DNA of 64,000 bases from Candidatus Heimdallarchaeota archaeon (GCA_030668875.1 DAOVER010000014.1:1-64000), one strand, 5' to 3'; shown: positions 6,196 through 15,678, counted from the stretch's first letter. Program-made: numbers and translations. The notes: a model not told the origin generated them from the sequence alone.

Positions 6196-9036
6196 ATGAA
6201 CAAAAAGAATAATCTCCATTACGAAAAAAAATACAATTATAAATCAAAAAAACACTCTAACAGAGTACTGAAGAGTTTACTTTCCTTCATTTCTGTTGTA
6301 ACCGTAGGTATTTTTTCTCTATTTTTCCTCTTCCCTGAGATTACAGTATTAGTTCCTTCGACCTTTATTCAATCATTTTCTCATTTCTGTGAGAGTGTAG
6401 GAGCTGCCATAGTTGTATTCTTTACATCCGTATTAACAAACACATATTTTCTCATTTCACTTTTCTGTGTATTATTTTGTTTAACAATCATCATCTTTCT
6501 CCCGTATAAATCAGTTGAAAATAAGAAACAATATACGTTGAAAAAATTAGGTTTACCTTTCTATCGGACGGTAAACATGATGGTAGTTTATTCCTCTTCT
6601 CACAATAATTCCAAGAATTTCAGATTCAATGCATATGCAAATAAGACTCATTCTGCTTTTCTAAGTAGTTTATTAATGAAGTTCAATCTTCTTTCTTTGG
6701 TCTTTTACAAAAACGATGAAAACCTTAACATGCTCTTTCCTATTGTTTCAAAAGGCCTTAGTTTAAAAAACATTCAAAGTAAAATAAGAAGACAAATTGA
6801 TTTTATTTCTAATTCCATTGATACTCATTATGGTAGCAAAATAAAAGAGTTATCAGTTGAACAAGTCAATAAACTTCTAACTTCTTTAGAAAAAATGGAA
6901 TCAAGAACAAAAGTGGATCTTGCTTCTGATCTAATTAATAACTTCAATCTTACAGACCAATTATACAATACTCTCCTGAGGAATGGTACAGGTTCTACAT
7001 GCCTATTGATAAAAGCAGAGAAAAAATCCAATTATGAGTGTCATTTGGCTTCAGATTTGAGCATATTTTCTGAGAACAAACAAATAGAATCTCAGGTTTT
7101 GAACTCATGTGGATTAAAAAAGAAGAAAGCATTGAATTTGTTTCGTAGGAGATTGAAATTCACCCATTTATTATTCTCTTCTCTTTGGAAAAGAAACCTT
7201 TCAAATATTGAGAAGTTATCAACATTATTTCATATTCCTTTCAATTATCAAGGGGGACCAATTTCAATAAAATCTTCTCCCACATCTGCAAATCTCTCTC
7301 CCGAACTTAAGGATCAGAATTTAATGGTAGTGGGTCAAACTGTGGAGGGTGATGAAATAGGACAAGATATCACTATAAACGTTAAAGACCTTCTTCTAAA
7401 TTTAGAAATATTTGGGATGATTGGAAGGGGGAAGACAAAATTGGTCTCTTCATTATTAAAACAGGTTCTAGATTATAATATTAGTGCTCTTGTTTTTGAT
7501 ATTAAAGGAGAATATTCGCGGGCTTTTATAGACGATTCTCGCGTGGAAATTTTTACAATAGGAAAACCTAGGCCATTATGTCTGAATTTATTTGAAACAA
7601 TCGATAGTGAAGATGTACATAATACATTGTTAATAATTGAAGAGATGATGATGTCATCAAATTTAGAATTTACTCCATCAATGAAAAACTTGTTCGAAAC
7701 TGCCTTATTTCAAACACATCGTTCTTCAAAAAGGAATCTACAAACCTTTGTTGAAAATGTGTATAAAGTAGCAGAGGATATTAGATCTAACTCCAATAAC
7801 TCTTATATTCAGCAAACTATTGACGCTGTTTTAAATAGACTAAATTTCATCTTCAATCCGATTAATTATGAGATATTAGGTGCGATACGAACAACTCTGG
7901 ATTTATCTCTTCTGGATAATAACAAAAGCATAATCTTAGATTTGAGCCAGTTTCAAAAACGAGCGGCTAGACCTTCAGACATTTTTTTAATTTGTAATCT
8001 TATTTTGAAAAAACTTTATCGCCACGCTTCTGCAAAAGAAATTACAAACAAACTAAGATATGTTGTTGTTTTAGAAGAAGCTATTAATATTATACCTAAT
8101 TTTTATCGTCCGGAGAGTTCTGCCTCCCTAATTACATCAGAGAACAATTTCTTGTTGGGACGAAGTTTGGGTATCGGACATATAACCGTCTCACAGTTGT
8201 GGTCCAGTGTCAGCAATATTGTTCACGGCAATTCCGCTACAAAAATTATCTTCCGCTCAAGTGAAAAAGCAGATATTATAGGTAAATCTATCAATTTATC
8301 TGAAGATGAGATAAGCAAAGTTCAAAGATTGCCGACCCAGCATTGCTTTATTTTCTTTGAAGGATCAGAAAAGCCTCTTAAGATTAGAACAATTGACTTA
8401 CTAAGTGAACCTATTAGCTTTGCTGAATACCGCTCTAAAATTATAAAACGATATGGACGAAATGTTCTTCCCTTACTTTACAATAATTTTATAGAAATGA
8501 GAACCTCACTTTACCAGAAATACACTCTGAGCACTAAGAAGAAATTTGGCTCAACCAACCAAGGACGTAATCCAAGTAGTGTTCAACCAAGATTAGAGAA
8601 TGTTTCATTCCAAGCAAAGACTGAGGACATAGAGAGAAAGAATATTGATGATTCTATAGCTGAAAAAGAAACAATGGATTTTGTAAATTCAGCTGAGTTC
8701 TTACCTGAAAACTTGTTATGTGAACAATTATGTCCAGAGAAAAATCACTGGAGAGATTGTATTAAGTATAATATTGGAGCAAAAATAATCAAGACCATTA
8801 TTACTAAAAACAGTTCTTCAAAAGAGTTAGCTTTCCTGTTAGATAATCCTACTCAATTGCTATCTATAGTCAAAGATTATGCAGAAAAAAGAAATCTAGA
8901 ATATGATCCGTTTTTAGCATTTTGCACTGTAAAGAGTCTTACTTTGGATTTAGTTTCAGGTGGGATACTAACCTTTCAAGAAGCCTATACTTTTCTTAAG
9001 AAATTTTCTCCCCAAACACAGACAACCTTAACCTGA
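6196..9036 (+). CDS. Membrane-anchored HerA/VirD4-like ATPase
   Basis: 946 residues. The basic N-terminus is followed by two hydrophobic segments (about residues 26-48 and 65-102), then a soluble region. A HerA/FtsK-type P-loop domain carries Walker A GMIGRGKT (residues 407-414), a downstream DIKGEYS motif typical of HerA-like and DUF87 proteins, and a Walker B-like VVVLEEA with Glu627-Glu628. The last ~150 residues form a hydrophilic tail with a small Cys/His cluster (CEQLCPEKNHWRDC). Family knowledge suggests a ring-forming translocase acting on DNA or protein at the membrane, as in conjugation coupling proteins. No relaxase or transfer genes lie nearby, so the substrate is unknown. It starts at ATG after gaggag and is divergent from the peptide/TPR block. 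Confidence 0.75.
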   Translation: MNKKNNLHYEKKYNYKSKKHSNRVLKSLLSFISVVTVGIFSLFFLFPEITVLVPSTFIQSFSHFCESVGAAIVVFFTSVLTNTYFLISLFCVLFCLTIIIFLPYKSVENKKQYTLKKLGLPFYRTVNMMVVYSSSHNNSKNFRFNAYANKTHSAFLSSLLMKFNLLSLVFYKNDENLNMLFPIVSKGLSLKNIQSKIRRQIDFISNSIDTHYGSKIKELSVEQVNKLLTSLEKMESRTKVDLASDLINNFNLTDQLYNTLLRNGTGSTCLLIKAEKKSNYECHLASDLSIFSENKQIESQVLNSCGLKKKKALNLFRRRLKFTHLLFSSLWKRNLSNIEKLSTLFHIPFNYQGGPISIKSSPTSANLSPELKDQNLMVVGQTVEGDEIGQDITINVKDLLLNLEIFGMIGRGKTKLVSSLLKQVLDYNISALVFDIKGEYSRAFIDDSRVEIFTIGKPRPLCLNLFETIDSEDVHNTLLIIEEMMMSSNLEFTPSMKNLFETALFQTHRSSKRNLQTFVENVYKVAEDIRSNSNNSYIQQTIDAVLNRLNFIFNPINYEILGAIRTTLDLSLLDNNKSIILDLSQFQKRAARPSDIFLICNLILKKLYRHASAKEITNKLRYVVVLEEAINIIPNFYRPESSASLITSENNFLLGRSLGIGHITVSQLWSSVSNIVHGNSATKIIFRSSEKADIIGKSINLSEDEISKVQRLPTQHCFIFFEGSEKPLKIRTIDLLSEPISFAEYRSKIIKRYGRNVLPLLYNNFIEMRTSLYQKYTLSTKKKFGSTNQGRNPSSVQPRLENVSFQAKTEDIERKNIDDSIAEKETMDFVNSAEFLPENLLCEQLCPEKNHWRDCIKYNIGAKIIKTIITKNSSSKELAFLLDNPTQLLSIVKDYAEKRNLEYDPFLAFCTVKSLTLDLVSGGILTFQEAYTFLKKFSPQTQTTLT

Positions 9037-9149
9037 CCTTTTTCCTCTCAATTAATAAAACTTAAAAGCGACCAAATTTTGCTTGTATCAAGTTCTGATC
9101 ACGTCGACCGTTGATTAGCTTAACAACGGAAGTGGTAGAGGATGATATT

Positions 9150-9791
9150 ATGGTAGATAAAGAACTTAATACCGCTATTGAGAAGATGAAAGAGCAATCA
9201 CCGTCTCGTAAATTCGTTGAATCTGTAGACATAGCTATAAATCTTAAAGAAATTAATCTTCAAGATCCAGCAAAAAGATTTCAAATGGAAGTGCAACTTC
9301 CACACCCATTACCAAAGGATGTAAAGGTGTGCGTAGTAGCTGAAGGTACTCAACTTGTTGAGGCAGAATCAGCTGGAGTTGCAAGAGTGATTGCTAAGGA
9401 AGAATTAGAGAATATAAGTAGAGATCCAAAACTAGCTAAGAAACTATCTAAACAGTATGATTTCTTTCTAGCAAGCGCTCCATTAATGCCTCTAATTGGA
9501 CGAAATCTAGGTAAGTTTCTCGGACCACGAGGAAAAATGCCTAAACCTGTTCCTCCAAACGCTCCTATTGGGCCTTTAATCGAAAACTATCAATCTACTA
9601 TTCAAATTCGTTTGCGACAATCCCCAGTAATTCACGCAAGGATTGGAACAGCTGAAATGAGTAGTGATGCTATTGCTGAAAATGTTCTTTCAGTTCTAAG
9701 AAACATAGAGGGCAAACTGGAAAAAGGCGAGAATAACATTAAGTCGATTTATATCAAGACTACAATGGGTCCTGCCATAAAAGTAAAGTAG
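9150..9791 (+). CDS. rpl1: Ribosomal protein uL1
   Basis: Large-subunit protein of the L1 stalk. Conserved GRNLGKFLGPRGKMPKPVPP and the family ending are clear. The ORF track starts at a TTG (9111), but ATG at 9150 is preferred: it gives 213 residues, the usual archaeal length, and has gaggatgat just upstream. It begins the uL1-uL10-P1 operon; uL10 follows after a 5-nt gap. In some archaea L1 represses its own operon by binding the mRNA; I did not identify such a site here. Confidence 0.95.
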   Translation: MVDKELNTAIEKMKEQSPSRKFVESVDIAINLKEINLQDPAKRFQMEVQLPHPLPKDVKVCVVAEGTQLVEAESAGVARVIAKEELENISRDPKLAKKLSKQYDFFLASAPLMPLIGRNLGKFLGPRGKMPKPVPPNAPIGPLIENYQSTIQIRLRQSPVIHARIGTAEMSSDAIAENVLSVLRNIEGKLEKGENNIKSIYIKTTMGPAIKVK

Positions 9792-9796
9792 GTGAC

Positions 9797-10810
9797 ATGA
9801 TGTCAACAGTAATTTCAGATAAGAAAAAGGAGATTGTTAATAATCTCAAAAAAGAATTGCTATCCTACCCTATTATTGGCTTAGTTAAAATTGACAATAT
9901 CAACGCAAAAGTTGTACAGAACATTCGTAAAGACCTCTATAAAGAAGCTAGGATTGTTATGGCTAAGAACAGTTTAATGAAACTAGCCTTAGCTGAAGTT
10001 AAGAAAGATATCAAAGGAATTGAAAAATTAACAGAACATATAGTTGGTTCCTGTGCTTTCTTATTAACTAATACTAATCCCTATAAACTAGCCTCTTACA
10101 TGGATGATAATAAAGTTCAAGCACCTGCAAAAGCAGGACAAGTAGCACCGAATGATGTTATAATTAGACCAATGAATACTGGTATTCCTCCGGGGCCTGT
10201 TATAGCTGAACTCCAATCTCTGGGTTTGAAAACTAGAATTGAAGGTGGTCAAATCAGAATCTCTGAAGAAGCTGTAGTGACCAAAGAAGGTGAGCGAGTT
10301 AATAGAACAGTTGCTCTCCTTCTAAGAAGACTAAACATTGAACCCTTTCAAGCAGGATTGAGTTTTGTTGTAGCTTTTGAGGACGGAGCTCTAATTGCAG
10401 GTAAAGAATTAATCATTGACTATAATATGTATGAACAGAATCTCAAATGGGCTTACTCTTCAGCGTTAAATCTTGCAATTAATGCTGGAATTATTACAAA
10501 ACAAAGCGTTGCACTAATTATGGGCAATGCTAATAGGTTTGCCCTTAATCTTTCTGTAAATGCAAGTATAATTAATAGAAAATCATTACCTCTTATTTTA
10601 TCAAAAGCTGTTCAAGAATCTTTGTCTGTTGCATCCAAAGTAGCAGAACAAGATTCAAATGCAATATCTGATAAAATACAAGAAAAACTAACCTCTGCAC
10701 CAAAAGCTCAGTCTGTTGAAACAGTTAAAACTGTATCAAAAGAAGAAGTTAAGGAGGAAGTTGAAGAAGAACCTGAGGAAGACTTAGGGTTAGGATCACT
10801 ATTTGGATAG
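9797..10810 (+). CDS. rpl10: Ribosomal protein uL10 (P0)
   Basis: 337-residue stalk base protein that binds 23S rRNA and anchors P1 dimers. The N-terminal uL10 domain and the archaeal/eukaryotic extension with helices for P1 binding are present, ending in the acidic tail EEEPEEDLGLGSLFG shared with P1. The start ATG follows aggtgac. P1 follows immediately. Confidence 0.95.
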   Translation: MMSTVISDKKKEIVNNLKKELLSYPIIGLVKIDNINAKVVQNIRKDLYKEARIVMAKNSLMKLALAEVKKDIKGIEKLTEHIVGSCAFLLTNTNPYKLASYMDDNKVQAPAKAGQVAPNDVIIRPMNTGIPPGPVIAELQSLGLKTRIEGGQIRISEEAVVTKEGERVNRTVALLLRRLNIEPFQAGLSFVVAFEDGALIAGKELIIDYNMYEQNLKWAYSSALNLAINAGIITKQSVALIMGNANRFALNLSVNASIINRKSLPLILSKAVQESLSVASKVAEQDSNAISDKIQEKLTSAPKAQSVETVKTVSKEEVKEEVEEEPEEDLGLGSLFG

Positions 10811-10819
10811 GTGAAAAAT

Positions 10820-11128
10820 ATGGAATATGTATATGCCGCACTAGTACTACATGAATTAGGAGAAAAAATAACACAAGCAAAAGTAAAAGGAATTCTTGAA
10901 GCTGCTGGCACAACAGCAGATGATTCTCGTATCAAAGCTTTAGTAGCTGCTTTGAAAGAAGTTGATATTGAAGAAGCATTGAAAACAGCTGTTATGTCCG
11001 CTACAGCCGCACCAGCCGCAGCTCCTAAAGGAGCAGCGAAGGAATCAGACGCACCAGCTAAAAAAGAGAAAGTTGAAGAAGAACCTGAAGAAGATACCGA
11101 CTTAGGTTTAAGCGCTCTATTCGGATAA
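10820..11128 (+). CDS. rpl12: Ribosomal protein P1 (archaeal L12)
   Basis: 102-residue acidic stalk protein that recruits translation GTPases. The typical start MEYVYAALVLHELGEKI identifies the true start at 10820; the ORF-track GTG at 10811 is within the ribosome-binding region (aggtga). An Ala-rich hinge precedes the charged C-terminal tail ending DLGLSALFG, matching the tail of uL10. Last gene of the operon; T-rich sequence follows. Confidence 0.95.
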   Translation: MEYVYAALVLHELGEKITQAKVKGILEAAGTTADDSRIKALVAALKEVDIEEALKTAVMSATAAPAAAPKGAAKESDAPAKKEKVEEEPEEDTDLGLSALFG

Positions 11129-11200
11129 TTCTTTCTTTTCTTTTCTTATTTTTCAAAAATTTCTATTTAAAATTTTTAATTTTTTAATTTATTATTCTTT

Positions 11201-11518
11201 CTAAGTTTTCTTTATAAAATCATTAAACGCTTCCACTATGTCATTATATTCTTCTAATATCTGATAATCCCCCAAAGATTCAATGTCCCTTTCTATAGTT
11301 AAATTAGAACTAAGAGATGCAATCCTTGATCTCCTTACTTGCCCTCTACCGTCGATTGATATGATTAATGTATGATCCTCTGCATGCATCAGAACGAAAT
11401 TAAATAGTTGACCATCTCTTAATTCCTCAAGTTGCTTTTTATCAATTCTACATTCCAGCATTCTACCGCATTTTTCACAGTTAAATGCCTTTATTATGAA
11501 TTGGTTCTCCATTTCCAT
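11201..11518 (-). CDS. Small CxxC protein at the end of the GTPase operon
   Basis: 105 residues, function not recognised. A CEKCGRMLEC motif near residues 14-23 could bind a metal together with nearby His (HAEDH) or could be redox active. The central HTLIISIDGRGQVRRSR reads as a beta-rich segment and the C-terminus is helical and acidic. It follows the small GTPase gene by 22 nt on the same strand and is probably co-transcribed with the KaiC-roadblock-FIST-GTPase set, so a regulatory or partner role for the GTPase is a reasonable guess only. Confidence 0.6.
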   Translation of the reverse strand: MEMENQFIIKAFNCEKCGRMLECRIDKKQLEELRDGQLFNFVLMHAEDHTLIISIDGRGQVRRSRIASLSSNLTIERDIESLGDYQILEEYNDIVEAFNDFIKKT

Positions 11519-11540
11519 TCTAAATCACTTTTAGGTATTT

Positions 11541-12137
11541 CTAAACATTAGAATATTTTGAAAGTAGTTCTTTCGCTAAATTATCCTCTTTATTCACAAT
11601 TTGATTAACCATATATTCAAATGGCTCAGAAACGTTAGCTGAAAAGAGGCCACTAACTAAGAAATGTTTTCGTATGTCATGAGTTTTCATAAAATCATGA
11701 ATGTCTTCAACAGTTACTTCAACATTATCGAGGTCTAATTTATTTCCAACTAAAATTTCAGGAACTTTAGGATAATAATGGTTTTTAAGATAATTTCTGG
11801 TAAGTTCAACAAATTCACTGAGGTCGAGTAGAGTTTCAATGTCAGTTACATCATAAACATACATCACACCTTTGACTCCCCGTAGAAACACATCTATCAT
11901 AAATCTAAATTGCCTTTGACCAGCAAAGTCCCATATCTGCAGAGTTACCGCTTTATCAAATTGTGCTATTCTCTTTATAGTAATGTCGACTCCTTTAGTC
12001 ATCGAAATTTCATTAGGATCAGTCATTTCTCCTGTGTAGCCTTTGGATATTGTTGTTTTACCAACAGATCCTAAACCAAGCACTGCAACTTTTAAGATGT
12101 TTCCTTGGTTAGTGTTATGTGGTTGTCTTGCTATCAT
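11541..12137 (-). CDS. Ras-superfamily small GTPase
   Basis: 198 residues with all GTPase boxes: G1 GLGSVGKTT (21-29), G3 WDFAGQ (69-74), G4 NKLD (132-135) and a G5-like SGLFSANV near 161. The DFAGQ form with Gln is Ras/Rab/Arf-like. There is no C-terminal cysteine for prenylation. It is the fourth gene of a five-gene operon containing a roadblock protein, which in MglA/MglB and Rag/Ragulator systems is the usual GTPase partner. Asgard genomes encode many such GTPases. Specific role unknown. Confidence 0.9.
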   Translation of the reverse strand: MIARQPHNTNQGNILKVAVLGLGSVGKTTISKGYTGEMTDPNEISMTKGVDITIKRIAQFDKAVTLQIWDFAGQRQFRFMIDVFLRGVKGVMYVYDVTDIETLLDLSEFVELTRNYLKNHYYPKVPEILVGNKLDLDNVEVTVEDIHDFMKTHDIRKHFLVSGLFSANVSEPFEYMVNQIVNKEDNLAKELLSKYSNV

Positions 12138-12161
12138 TATATATCATATCCTAAAAAATAT

Positions 12162-13496
12162 TTAAAACACCACATTTTTTGTGGTATTTTCTCCCGCAAT
12201 CATTCCATGAAGAGAAACAGCTGCAAATACAGGTTTATTCCTAATTACAGAAAACTCTCCTCCTGAATAAAACGTTATGAAGGGAACATCATTACCAATT
12301 GCCTCTTTAATCATATTGGTTTCCTTTTCAATCTTATCTCCAGCAATTAACAGCCTATTACTACAGTTTATGAACACACCAAAACACGGATTCTCTATGT
12401 TTTGAGATGCTTTTATTGCACACTCAAATGCTGATTCTTGGATACCTGTTCCAGATTGTGTGAAGAAATCTGCACTAACATTGTCTTTTTTCAAGATTCT
12501 CTCTGGTATTGTAGTTACGACTCCATTCAGAATTGATTGGATTATTGAAACATAAGGTACATGCTCTCCTTCATCTGAACTGAGTGCTGATAAGTATAAC
12601 AAAGATGCATTAGCATATCGTGCAAATTCTTCATTATACATTTCCTCCGAAATCCCAATAAGATCAAGAAAGGCTTTACGTGCAGGTTTTTTGTTGATTT
12701 TTTGAACGTATCCACTTGTAAGATAATCTGAAACATTGAAATCATCTGATCTTTGTGATTTATCAAAGGTCCAATCCATATCAAACTCTAGCTTATCTGA
12801 TGAAAAGAACGTTCCAACCATTGCATCTTTTAGTACATTTATTCCTTCAAATTGAAAATTTGTCACCATATCAATATCAATGGTGGCACCCCCAATCATA
12901 TTGTAGATATTTTTCTTTGCGAGAATAGAGAGAATTTCATCAGCATAATTTGCTGTTCCATATCCGTTTTTCCCCATATTTTTGTTTATGAGTTTTCCAA
13001 TTGCATTGAACATTCCTTTGAACTTCTGTGCAAAGTATGTATCCAAAATCTTCATTTGTTCATATGCATCTGGTTCAAAAAAAGGACCAGCTGTTAGGAA
13101 AAATCCCATTTTGTTTTTTTGTTCTATTTTGTTATAACAATCAAGAATAATTTTAGCTCCTTTTTTTGGATTTGTTCTGATATTAGAATAAGAGTAGGGC
13201 TTATGAAATGTGATATCATCTGATTTAATTGCCATAACTGAGCATCCTTGAGTAGTTGGGTATCCGTCTGACGTTGCTACTCCTGGAAAAACACCTCCAA
13301 CTATGTTGGTTGTTCCACTTTCATCACTTAATTTTACAAGAGCTTCTTCGTAAGCTTGTTTACTTCGATAATTTGGTGTAAAACCTACCATTAGAAAATC
13401 AGAAGTACCGTTTATATCCCCAATTACATCTTTTACAATGTTTTTTGTTACTTGATGTATGGATCTATGACTTGCGGTTCCTGTTGCTATTTTCAT
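12162..13496 (-). CDS. FIST-domain sensory protein
   Basis: 444 residues. The N-terminal block (LMVGFTPNYRSKQAYEEAL, then GGVFPGVATSDGYPTTQGCS) and the C-terminal FITFYSGGEFSVI segment match the FIST_N/FIST_C layout, a sensory domain thought to bind small ligands, often near signalling genes. No membrane segment or fused kinase domain is present, so it must signal through partners. It lies between roadblock and small GTPase genes with gaps of 9 and 24 nt, supporting one functional unit. Confidence 0.8.
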   Translation of the reverse strand: MKIATGTASHRSIHQVTKNIVKDVIGDINGTSDFLMVGFTPNYRSKQAYEEALVKLSDESGTTNIVGGVFPGVATSDGYPTTQGCSVMAIKSDDITFHKPYSYSNIRTNPKKGAKIILDCYNKIEQKNKMGFFLTAGPFFEPDAYEQMKILDTYFAQKFKGMFNAIGKLINKNMGKNGYGTANYADEILSILAKKNIYNMIGGATIDIDMVTNFQFEGINVLKDAMVGTFFSSDKLEFDMDWTFDKSQRSDDFNVSDYLTSGYVQKINKKPARKAFLDLIGISEEMYNEEFARYANASLLYLSALSSDEGEHVPYVSIIQSILNGVVTTIPERILKKDNVSADFFTQSGTGIQESAFECAIKASQNIENPCFGVFINCSNRLLIAGDKIEKETNMIKEAIGNDVPFITFYSGGEFSVIRNKPVFAAVSLHGMIAGENTTKNVVF

Positions 13497-13505
13497 GTAA
13501 ATTCC

Positions 13506-13865
13506 TCACAAACTCGCTGATATCAACATAGCTTTTCTTTTTGTTTCAATAGATAGAAGACTCATGTTTGCAGTTCTAATTGCTAAAGTAGTAAGAATTG
13601 TTACGTTATTGACAACTGAAAATATAACATTGAAGTTATTCAGCTCATAGGTAACCTTAGCTAAGTTATTTGTCTTCATCTCAAGCGATACTTTTTCCAC
13701 GTTTGCCTTGCACCATTGTATTGTTCTAAGAATCTCGTTGGAATGCTCTTCTTTAAACGCAGATTTGATAACGTTACCATCTATCCGAAAAAGTATTGCA
13801 GCCTCAACATCATCTAGATGTATTAAATCAGATAATTCTGAGGTTAATCCAGTGTTATAGTTCAT
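13506..13865 (-). CDS. Roadblock/LC7-like protein
   Basis: 119 residues. The layout of an N-terminal helix, then VEAAILFRIDGNVIKSAF, a long helix and beta strands (FNVIFSVVNNVTILTTLAI) is that of the roadblock/longin-type alpha-beta fold. Such proteins dimerise and bind small GTPases as scaffolds or GAPs (MglB, Ragulator). Its start codon overlaps the stop of the KaiC-like gene by 4 nt (ATGA), so the two are translationally coupled. Confidence 0.75.
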   Translation of the reverse strand: MNYNTGLTSELSDLIHLDDVEAAILFRIDGNVIKSAFKEEHSNEILRTIQWCKANVEKVSLEMKTNNLAKVTYELNNFNVIFSVVNNVTILTTLAIRTANMSLLSIETKRKAMLISASL

Positions 13866-14788
13866 TTTTTAACCTCTTGAAGCATTTGAGGACTGGTTAT
13901 TGCATCTACAAGATCTATTTTGTCTCCTTTTTCATGTCTATCATTGAGTAGATTTTTAGCTATCTGGGCAATTATTCTCTTTTTTGGATCCTTATCTTTC
14001 GACATTTGTTTGACCTTTTTCATTAATTCATTATACCTAGTATCATAAATTGAAGGCTCGTCGCATTCTGTCTGGATTGAACTTGTATCAATAGCTATAC
14101 CTGCACCATGAGCAAAATGCATTGGGAAAATGCCTTCATGATGAGCTGTTCTTCTAGATTTTACAATTTTACAAGTTCTGTTGTACTTACCACCTAATCC
14201 GAGATTTTGAATGTGGACTACTGTATCTGATAGATAGATCGGAACTCTTGTTTCTATGGCTCCAATGTCTGTTTGTCCAAACGCATTAGGTTCTTCAACA
14301 GTTTGTAGAACAGTACCTAATGAGCTTAGGTGCTGGTAAATTTTAGTTAATACTTTTCTTTGTTCCCTTTCAGATGGGAACTCCCATAGAATTGGTGTAA
14401 GAGGATCTAAAATGATTCTTGTATGTCTAACGTTTTTATGCTTAAGTTTTTGGGCTAAAGCCGGAAGTATATTAGTCATAAATTCAACAATTTTTTCGCT
14501 TTCCACAAGGTGTATGAGGTCTGTAAAATTCTGTGAAACGTCTTTAATTCTTATTCCCAAAGATTCTGCTCCTGCTATAAGTTTAGAAGGTGTCTCTTCA
14601 AATGACAAGTAAAGTGTATGGTCTCCTTCGAGTAACCCTTGGTAAATATAAGCTAGTGCGAAAGTTGTTTTTCCTGTACCGCTGCTTCCTACAATGGAAT
14701 TGATTGAATTTTTAATCATTCCACCTTGAAGCAATACATCCAAGCCTTCAATGCCTGAAGAAATTCTTTCAGTAATTGACATATTCAT
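13862..14788 (-). CDS. KaiC-like RecA-superfamily ATPase
   Basis: 308 residues with a single KaiC-type domain. The family opening GIEGLDVLLQGGM is followed by Walker A GSSGTGKT (34-41), a LSFEETP motif, and a hydrophobic Walker B strand ending RIILDPLTPIL. KaiC-like ATPases in archaea are often signalling modules. It is the first gene of the operon and is divergent from 14905, with an AT-rich promoter region between them. Its position with roadblock, FIST and small GTPase suggests a nucleotide-state switch; the output is not evident. Confidence 0.85.
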   Translation of the reverse strand: MNMSITERISSGIEGLDVLLQGGMIKNSINSIVGSSGTGKTTFALAYIYQGLLEGDHTLYLSFEETPSKLIAGAESLGIRIKDVSQNFTDLIHLVESEKIVEFMTNILPALAQKLKHKNVRHTRIILDPLTPILWEFPSEREQRKVLTKIYQHLSSLGTVLQTVEEPNAFGQTDIGAIETRVPIYLSDTVVHIQNLGLGGKYNRTCKIVKSRRTAHHEGIFPMHFAHGAGIAIDTSSIQTECDEPSIYDTRYNELMKKVKQMSKDKDPKKRIIAQIAKNLLNDRHEKGDKIDLVDAITSPQMLQEVKK

Positions 14789-14880
14789 CTATATTTTTAC
14801 ATGAACAAGCTAAATAAACTCCACAATTTCTTTCTAAAATCAAATTTGACCTTTTATCTAGTTAATTGAATTAAACGCAA

Positions 14881-14891
14881 TATTTTATAAA
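14881..14891 (+). promoter_or_regulatory. TATA box for the winged-helix gene
   Basis: tattttataaa lies about 35 nt before the internal ATG at 14920 and only ~20 nt before the ORF-track ATG at 14905. Archaeal TATA-to-start-site spacing therefore favours initiation at or near 14920 with little or no leader. Confidence 0.4.
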
Positions 14892-14904
14892 GAAATAGAA
14901 ATAG

Positions 14905-15678
14905 ATGTTCTCGAGTATCATGACATCTCTCTTAGCCAAAATTAAAGAGCTATTCATCTCCAAAGAGAAAAAATTTGTTATTGCCCTTCATGAGGAGCTA
15001 GAAAATAAGAACTTTGTTAATCTAAAAAAAATCTCTTCCAAATTATCATTACAACAAAGATACAAAGTTGTCAGTAAACTCCAATCATCCAAAGAGCTAC
15101 GTGGTGTATTGCTTAGTGAAAGAATGTTGTTTATGTCTATTGATGAGAACAAATTAGATGATTTGAAGGACAAAATAAAGAATATTGGAACAATTAAATT
15201 ACTTGAACTAAAAAATCGGTGGAAATTAAAAGATAACATTTTGGATAACCTCCTACAGCACATTGAGAAGGGCATAATGGGCGAAAAAGCCTTTTATACT
15301 CACAGATATCTTCAACATCATTTTATTACTAATCTCACAAAAAGTGATGAACACGATCTCGAGAAGATGAGCTCAAAACTTGGTTTAGAATCGTCTGTAA
15401 TACTTCCTTTTGTTCAAAAAATGATAACTGAAGGAACAGTTTCTGGTGTAATAAAGCAACAACAGTTTTTTGTAGATTCTGAATCCTTTGAAGCTTCATT
15501 TTCTGAGTATCTTGAGGAAATAAGTGAGGATACATTAGAAAAAGAGTTCAGTGAGGTGGCTCTAGAATTAGGGGTTTCATCTTCTGTAGTTGAAAAATAT
15601 TTAGTGAAACACGTTGAGAGATCACCTGGTCGCTTTGTTATATATCCTCTTGAGAAGAAAGTAAGAATAAAAAGATGA
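14905..15678 (+). CDS. Helical protein with likely tandem winged-helix domains
   Basis: 257 residues, charged and helical, cytoplasmic. Segments such as KKISSKLSLQQRYKVVSKL, KMSSKLGLESSVILPFVQKM and VALELGVSSSVVEKYLVKHV each have helix-turn-helix spacing followed by a possible wing, giving up to three winged-helix units. The architecture resembles the N-terminal part of UFL1/DDRGK-type or PCI-like proteins, but this is only a visual impression and no assignment is made. ATG at 14920 is an alternative start favoured by the TATA position. Confidence 0.55.
   Translation: MFSSIMTSLLAKIKELFISKEKKFVIALHEELENKNFVNLKKISSKLSLQQRYKVVSKLQSSKELRGVLLSERMLFMSIDENKLDDLKDKIKNIGTIKLLELKNRWKLKDNILDNLLQHIEKGIMGEKAFYTHRYLQHHFITNLTKSDEHDLEKMSSKLGLESSVILPFVQKMITEGTVSGVIKQQQFFVDSESFEASFSEYLEEISEDTLEKEFSEVALELGVSSSVVEKYLVKHVERSPGRFVIYPLEKKVRIKR

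Noticed and set aside
6196-9036. Full conjugative or integrated element around the HerA-like ATPase
   Set aside because: No integrase, relaxase, attachment repeats or transfer genes flank it; housekeeping uL1 follows directly.
12542-12784. 80-aa ORF within the FIST gene (and 12852-13097 opposite)
   Set aside because: Out-of-frame shadows of the 444-aa FIST protein.
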